A stretch of 8,384 nucleotides of DNA from DASYSA01 sp036003885 (lineage in GTDB: Bacteria; Acidobacteriota; Blastocatellia; UBA7656), in NCBI GenBank assembly GCA_036003885.1, contig DASYSA010000318.1, positions 1 through 8,384 on the forward strand, given 5' to 3'. Below, piece after piece: positions 6,233 through 8,384 of this stretch. Below the pieces are notes generated by a model. The model did not search any database and was not told the DNA's origin. It saw nothing but the letters and a program-made list of their open reading frames with translations. Within the stretch, counting starts at the first letter, position 1; each line of letters starts with the position of its first letter. Both the position numbers and the translations under genes were made by a program.

Positions 6233-6916
6233 TTACTCGAAGATCTCGAGCAGGCCGGTGACATCCTTCGCGAAGAAATCGGGTTGCTCTCTCTCGAGTT
6301 CATGACGCGGCGCCGGTCCCCATAATGCCGCTATCGTGCGAACACCCGCCGCCCTGCCGGCCATAATATCGAACCGGCTATCCCCTACGTACGCGGCCTG
6401 ACTCGGCAGCGCGTTAAGCATTTCCAGTCCCCGGCTTATCGGATCAGGCTCAGGCTTATGACGCTCCGTGTCTTCGAGAAACACGCTCTCATCGATCATT
6501 CCATCGAGCGAACACAAGCTCAGTCCACGACAGGCGAGTTCGCGGCTCTTCGATGTTACAACTCCAATAGCATACCCCCGCGATCTCAGTTCGGCAATCA
6601 CCTGTCGTACACCCTCAAAGGGTCGGGCCATGGAGTCATGGTTTGCGACGTTGAACAGTCGGTACTCAGTGAGCAAGTGCTCAATCACCTCTGACTCGCC
6701 CGCTCCGCCCGCGGCCGGGCTTTCCAGAACGCTTAATGCAAGCAGACTTTTCATTGCTTCGCGCAAGGGAATGCCAAAAGTCTGAATCAGCGCGTCGCGG
6801 GCCGGCCTGCTTCCGCAGACGGTCTGCCAGGCGTGGTCGAAACATCCGAGTATGAGTCCGGTCGTATCGATCAGTGTGCCGTCCAGATCGAATAGAATCG
6901 CCCTTAACTTGTTCAT
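6233..6916 (-). CDS. HAD-superfamily hydrolase, phosphoglycolate phosphatase / PpaX-like
   Basis: This is a 227-residue cytoplasmic phosphatase of the HAD IA type. Motif I is FDLDGTLID (residues 9-17) with nucleophile Asp10 and acid/base Asp12. Motif II is VVTSKS with Thr121. The motif III lysine is Lys154 in KPEPDP. Motif IV is VGDSRFD with Asp179 and Asp183. An alpha-helical cap occupies about residues 18-95. The overall pattern resembles Gph or pyrophosphatase PpaX, and the substrate cannot be told from sequence. I chose ATG 6916 over the longer frame starting at 7051. AGGAG (6921-6925) lies just before it, motif I is then at the normal distance from the N-terminus, and the promoter with its perfect -10 lies inside the longer version. 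It is the first gene of the probable unit with the radical SAM gene. Confidence 0.9.
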   Translation of the reverse strand: MNKLRAILFDLDGTLIDTTGLILGCFDHAWQTVCGSRPARDALIQTFGIPLREAMKSLLALSVLESPAAGGAGESEVIEHLLTEYRLFNVANHDSMARPFEGVRQVIAELRSRGYAIGVVTSKSRELACRGLSLCSLDGMIDESVFLEDTERHKPEPDPISRGLEMLNALPSQAAYVGDSRFDIMAGRAAGVRTIAALWGPAPRHELEREQPDFFAKDVTGLLEIFE

Positions 6917-6920
6917 CTTT

Positions 6921-6925
6921 CTCCT
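6921..6925 (-). promoter_or_regulatory. Ribosome binding site of the HAD gene
   Basis: AGGAG on the minus strand lies 4 nt before the ATG at 6916. It decides the start in favour of the 227-residue protein. Confidence 0.7.
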
Positions 6926-6930
6926 GGGTC

Positions 6931-6950
6931 GGGTCGACCCGCCATGCGGG
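6931..6950. promoter_or_regulatory. Adjacent palindromes in the HAD 5' leader
   Basis: GGGTCGACCC (6931-6940) is a perfect 10-bp palindrome. It overlaps a second inverted repeat, CCCGC-CAT-GCGGG (6938-6950). Both fall between the predicted transcription start (about 6952) and the ribosome binding site, so they could be an operator or alternative mRNA hairpins. No regulator is recognised. Confidence 0.4.
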
Positions 6951-6958
6951 AAGGCAGC

Positions 6959-6987
6959 ATTATAACTGCACCACGCCCTGCCGGCAA
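6959..6987 (-). promoter_or_regulatory. Sigma70-type promoter of the HAD-radical SAM unit
   Basis: On the minus strand a perfect -10 TATAAT (6964 to 6959) is preceded, after exactly 17 nt, by TTGCCG (6987 to 6982), which matches the -35 consensus at 4 of 6 positions. Transcription would start near 6952, leaving a leader of about 36 nt before ATG 6916. Confidence 0.65.
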
Positions 6988-7034
6988 TTATCGACTTTCG
7001 CTGCCCACTTTGAGCTCCGATGTTACCATGGGCT

Positions 7035-7089
7035 GGATACTTTGTTGGCAAGCCGCGGGAACATAGTATCCGACGGATAAGACCCGTCG
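7035..7089. repeat. Two adjoining inverted repeats
   Basis: GGATACT (7035-7041) and AGTATCC (7065-7071) are perfect 7-bp inverted arms 23 bp apart. Immediately next to them CGACGG (7071-7076) and CCGTCG (7084-7089) form a 6-bp GC-rich stem with a 7-nt loop. They lie upstream of the HAD promoter and could be regulator sites or a hairpin. The function is unknown. Confidence 0.35.
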
Positions 7090-7181
7090 TCCTCCGGTTA
7101 ATCGGCCAGAAAAGGGGTTTCTATTCGGAAAACCGATGTTGGGGCGGTATCTTGCGATTTCAAAGGCGCCGAGTCAGGCTA

Positions 7182-7197
7182 TGGCATAGTTTGTGCA
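7182..7197 (+). promoter_or_regulatory. Candidate sigma54 (-24/-12) promoter
   Basis: TGGCATAGTTTGTGCA fits the TGGCAYR-N4-TTGCW consensus with a single mismatch (G for the first T of the -12 box). The GG and GC doublets have the required spacing. Transcription would start near 7208, in the centre of the palindrome GTCCCGGGAC (7204-7213), and would run about 395 nt before the secreted-protein start. No activator gene is in the window, so this is a motif call only. Confidence 0.4.
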
Positions 7198-7269
7198 GCA
7201 CCCGTCCCGGGACTTGTGTGAGTGAGTCTGAATTGGATCAGATTTGTTGGTTTCTTTTCCAGTTTTTGA

Positions 7270-7298
7270 TTGCTTTTATTTTTGTTCCGAACTATGAT
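7270..7298 (+). promoter_or_regulatory. Candidate sigma70-type promoter of the secreted-protein gene
   Basis: TTGCTT (7270-7275) is followed after 17 nt by TATGAT (7293-7298), which matches 5 of 6 bases of the -10 consensus. A T-rich stretch just upstream could act as an UP-like element. The start would be near 7305, giving a leader of about 298 nt. The -35 box matches only 3 of 6 bases. Confidence 0.35.
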
Positions 7299-7411
7299 GG
7301 CGCATTCTTTCTGTAGTAGGCTTTGCATCGGCTTTGCGCAGGACCCCCGGTCGGTTTCAAAGGCTGGGAAAGATTCAATACTTAAGTTAGGGTCGGAAAT
7401 GAAGTTAGTCT

Positions 7412-7483
7412 AGCGCTGGATTGGCTAGTATCGAGGCGCGGCGCTCGGAGCGGTATCTTGAGCGCTGGACCTGGAGGGCTAGT
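7412..7483. repeat. Imperfect direct repeat in the leader region
   Basis: AGCGCTGGA-N2-GGCTAGT (7412-7429) recurs as AGCGCTGGA-N7-GGCTAGT (7461-7483), 49 bp later and with 5 extra bases between the halves. Just before the second copy, GCGGTATCTTG (7450-7460) repeats the sequence at 7144-7154. These may be protein-binding sites or remains of a local duplication. Confidence 0.45.
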
Positions 7484-7602
7484 CTCTCGGTGAATCGGTG
7501 AGCCGGGCGGTTTGGCTCTTGTAGGCTTGCCCCAACTTAGAGACTTGAAATAGCTCGAGTTTGAGAAGACGTAGACACACTGAAAACGGAGAGGGAATAA
7601 CG

Positions 7603-8384
7603 ATGAAGATGAAAAGAGTCGCGATAATGGCAGTACTGGCACTGGCGATAGCTGCAGTGGCCGTGCCGCTCGTGGGCTTGCGTGCTCGTGCGGCGAGTGG
7701 TTCCGCCGGCGTCAAAGCGATTGCCCCAATCTCTAAGGCTATGTCAGCCGAAGCGGCATCGGTAGCTCCGACCGCTACGGTTACGACAACAGCCCCGCAG
7801 CGTGAAGTCGCGGGAGGACCCATCAGATCAGACGTAAGTGAGGGCCTTTTCGGGAGAACGCGAAAGGGGACCGACCTTGGGAAGTTGAGTGAGAAGATCG
7901 CGAACCGGATAAAGGGGGGCGATGGGATCTCTCCGCAGGCAGGGGAGCCGGCGACAGTTATGAACGCCCAGAGCCCGCTCTCCGCGGCGTTGGTAACGAC
8001 TATAGGCGGTCGTGATAACCAATTCTCGGAAGTAGCGCTGCTGGCGGACTGGGATGGTCGTGAAGACTGCGTAGCGGACCGGACCCAGAAAGTCGACGAC
8101 TTTTCATTTTCAGAGTTGGAGATCGATTTTGTATTGACGAGGGCAGCGATCTCCGAGCACACGTTCGCAAACGGATTCAGTGAGAACGTGATCTACTACG
8201 GGGACTCGATCGGAGATTTCTGGATCGGGACGGACACGAATCCCGGTACAAATCCGACGGGAGTGAGCGTGGTGGACACGGTTTTGAGGATCAACATACC
8301 GGAACTGATCCAGACCAACACGTCAGGTGGAGTAGCGCTGTTGAACCCGGTGGCTGGAGACTGCATCGACGATCAAGTGACGGT
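7603..8384 (+). CDS. Secreted protein of unknown function, 3' end outside the window
   Basis: The frame is open from ATG 7603 to the window edge (260 full codons) with no stop. Residues 1-30 form a Sec signal peptide (basic start MKMKR, a hydrophobic core rich in Ala, Val and Leu, and a cleavage site near RARA-AS). Residues 31-70 are Ala/Ser/Thr/Pro-rich and low in complexity. Residues 75-104 (SDVSEGLFGRTRKGTDLGKL and on) look like a helical linker. From about 135 there is a beta-rich domain with LADWDGREDC (147-156), ENVIYYGDSIGDFWIGTDTN (194-213) and two cysteines (156 and 254). The Asp-Trp-Asp-Gly segment faintly recalls FG-GAP/VCBS-type surface repeats, but one copy does not establish this. 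AGGG lies about 9 nt before the ATG. I do not recognise a family. It is probably periplasmic or extracellular, and the gene stands divergent from the HAD gene. Confidence 0.75.
   Translation, partial: MKMKRVAIMAVLALAIAAVAVPLVGLRARAASGSAGVKAIAPISKAMSAEAASVAPTATVTTTAPQREVAGGPIRSDVSEGLFGRTRKGTDLGKLSEKIANRIKGGDGISPQAGEPATVMNAQSPLSAALVTTIGGRDNQFSEVALLADWDGREDCVADRTQKVDDFSFSELEIDFVLTRAAISEHTFANGFSENVIYYGDSIGDFWIGTDTNPGTNPTGVSVVDTVLRINIPELIQTNTSGGVALLNPVAGDCIDDQVT

Larger units (their letters stand above)
6988..7602. other. Long non-coding divergent intergenic region
   Basis: About 615 bp between the HAD promoter and the secreted-protein gene has no convincing coding frame. It holds two inverted repeats (7035-7071 and 7071-7089), a sigma54-like and a sigma70-like promoter facing right, a 10-bp palindrome (7204-7213), a T-rich stretch (7242-7287), an imperfect direct repeat (7412-7429 / 7461-7483) and a possible leader hairpin (7481-7545). 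No tRNA, rRNA or known riboswitch was recognised. Confidence 0.6.

Noticed and set aside
6917..7051. N-terminal extension of the HAD protein to an ATG at 7051
   Set aside because: The extension is not HAD-like and would span the perfect TATAAT promoter. AGGAG before ATG 6916 fits better.
7319..7337. Direct repeat GGCTTTGC twice, 11 bp apart
   Set aside because: It is too short and without context; likely chance.
7479..8162. A 227-codon open frame on the minus strand opposite the secreted-protein gene
   Set aside because: Its product is Ser/Ala-rich low complexity without motifs. The plus strand has a ribosome binding site, a signal peptide and an uninterrupted frame.

Overview
The window looks like chromosomal DNA of a moderately GC-rich Gram-negative soil-type bacterium. 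An acidobacterial (Blastocatellia-like) source is my best guess. It rests on the Uma2-type gene, the intergenic heptamer repeats and a lipoprotein-type transporter, and no phylogenetic marker is present to prove it.

Layout. (1) At the left edge is the 5' end of a Uma2-family (DUF820) gene on the minus strand (1-80). (2) After a divergent intergenic region with a good extended -10 promoter comes a plus-strand operon for a branched-chain amino acid type (HAAT/Liv) ABC importer. Its first gene (299-2422) is a natural fusion of the substrate-binding lipoprotein (LivJ/K type) with the LivH permease. It is followed by livM (2433-3377) and livG (3471-4187). No livF follows. (3) Two inverted arrays of 7-bp repeats flank livG: one between livM and livG (3365-3459), the other between livG and the convergent next gene (4211-4319). 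They have different sequences but the same architecture. (4) On the minus strand, a HAD-family phosphatase (6233-6916) with a clear promoter is followed by a B12-binding-domain radical SAM protein of the TIGR03960 type (4325-6160), probably one transcription unit. (5) A 686-bp divergent intergenic region (6917-7602) holds the HAD promoter, a sigma54-like and a sigma70-like promoter facing right, several palindromes and an imperfect direct repeat. (6) A secreted protein of unknown function starts at 7603 and runs off the right edge.

How the parts work together. The fused binding protein/permease, LivM and LivG would form an importer in which the receptor is covalently tied to the translocation channel. 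The second ATPase must come from elsewhere, or LivG must act as a homodimer. The HAD and radical SAM genes share direction and spacing, but the sequence does not tell us a joint pathway. The points most worth following are the LivJ-LivH fusion without livF and the pair of heptamer inverted arrays, one of which overlaps the livM stop codon and creates a spurious N-terminal extension of livG.
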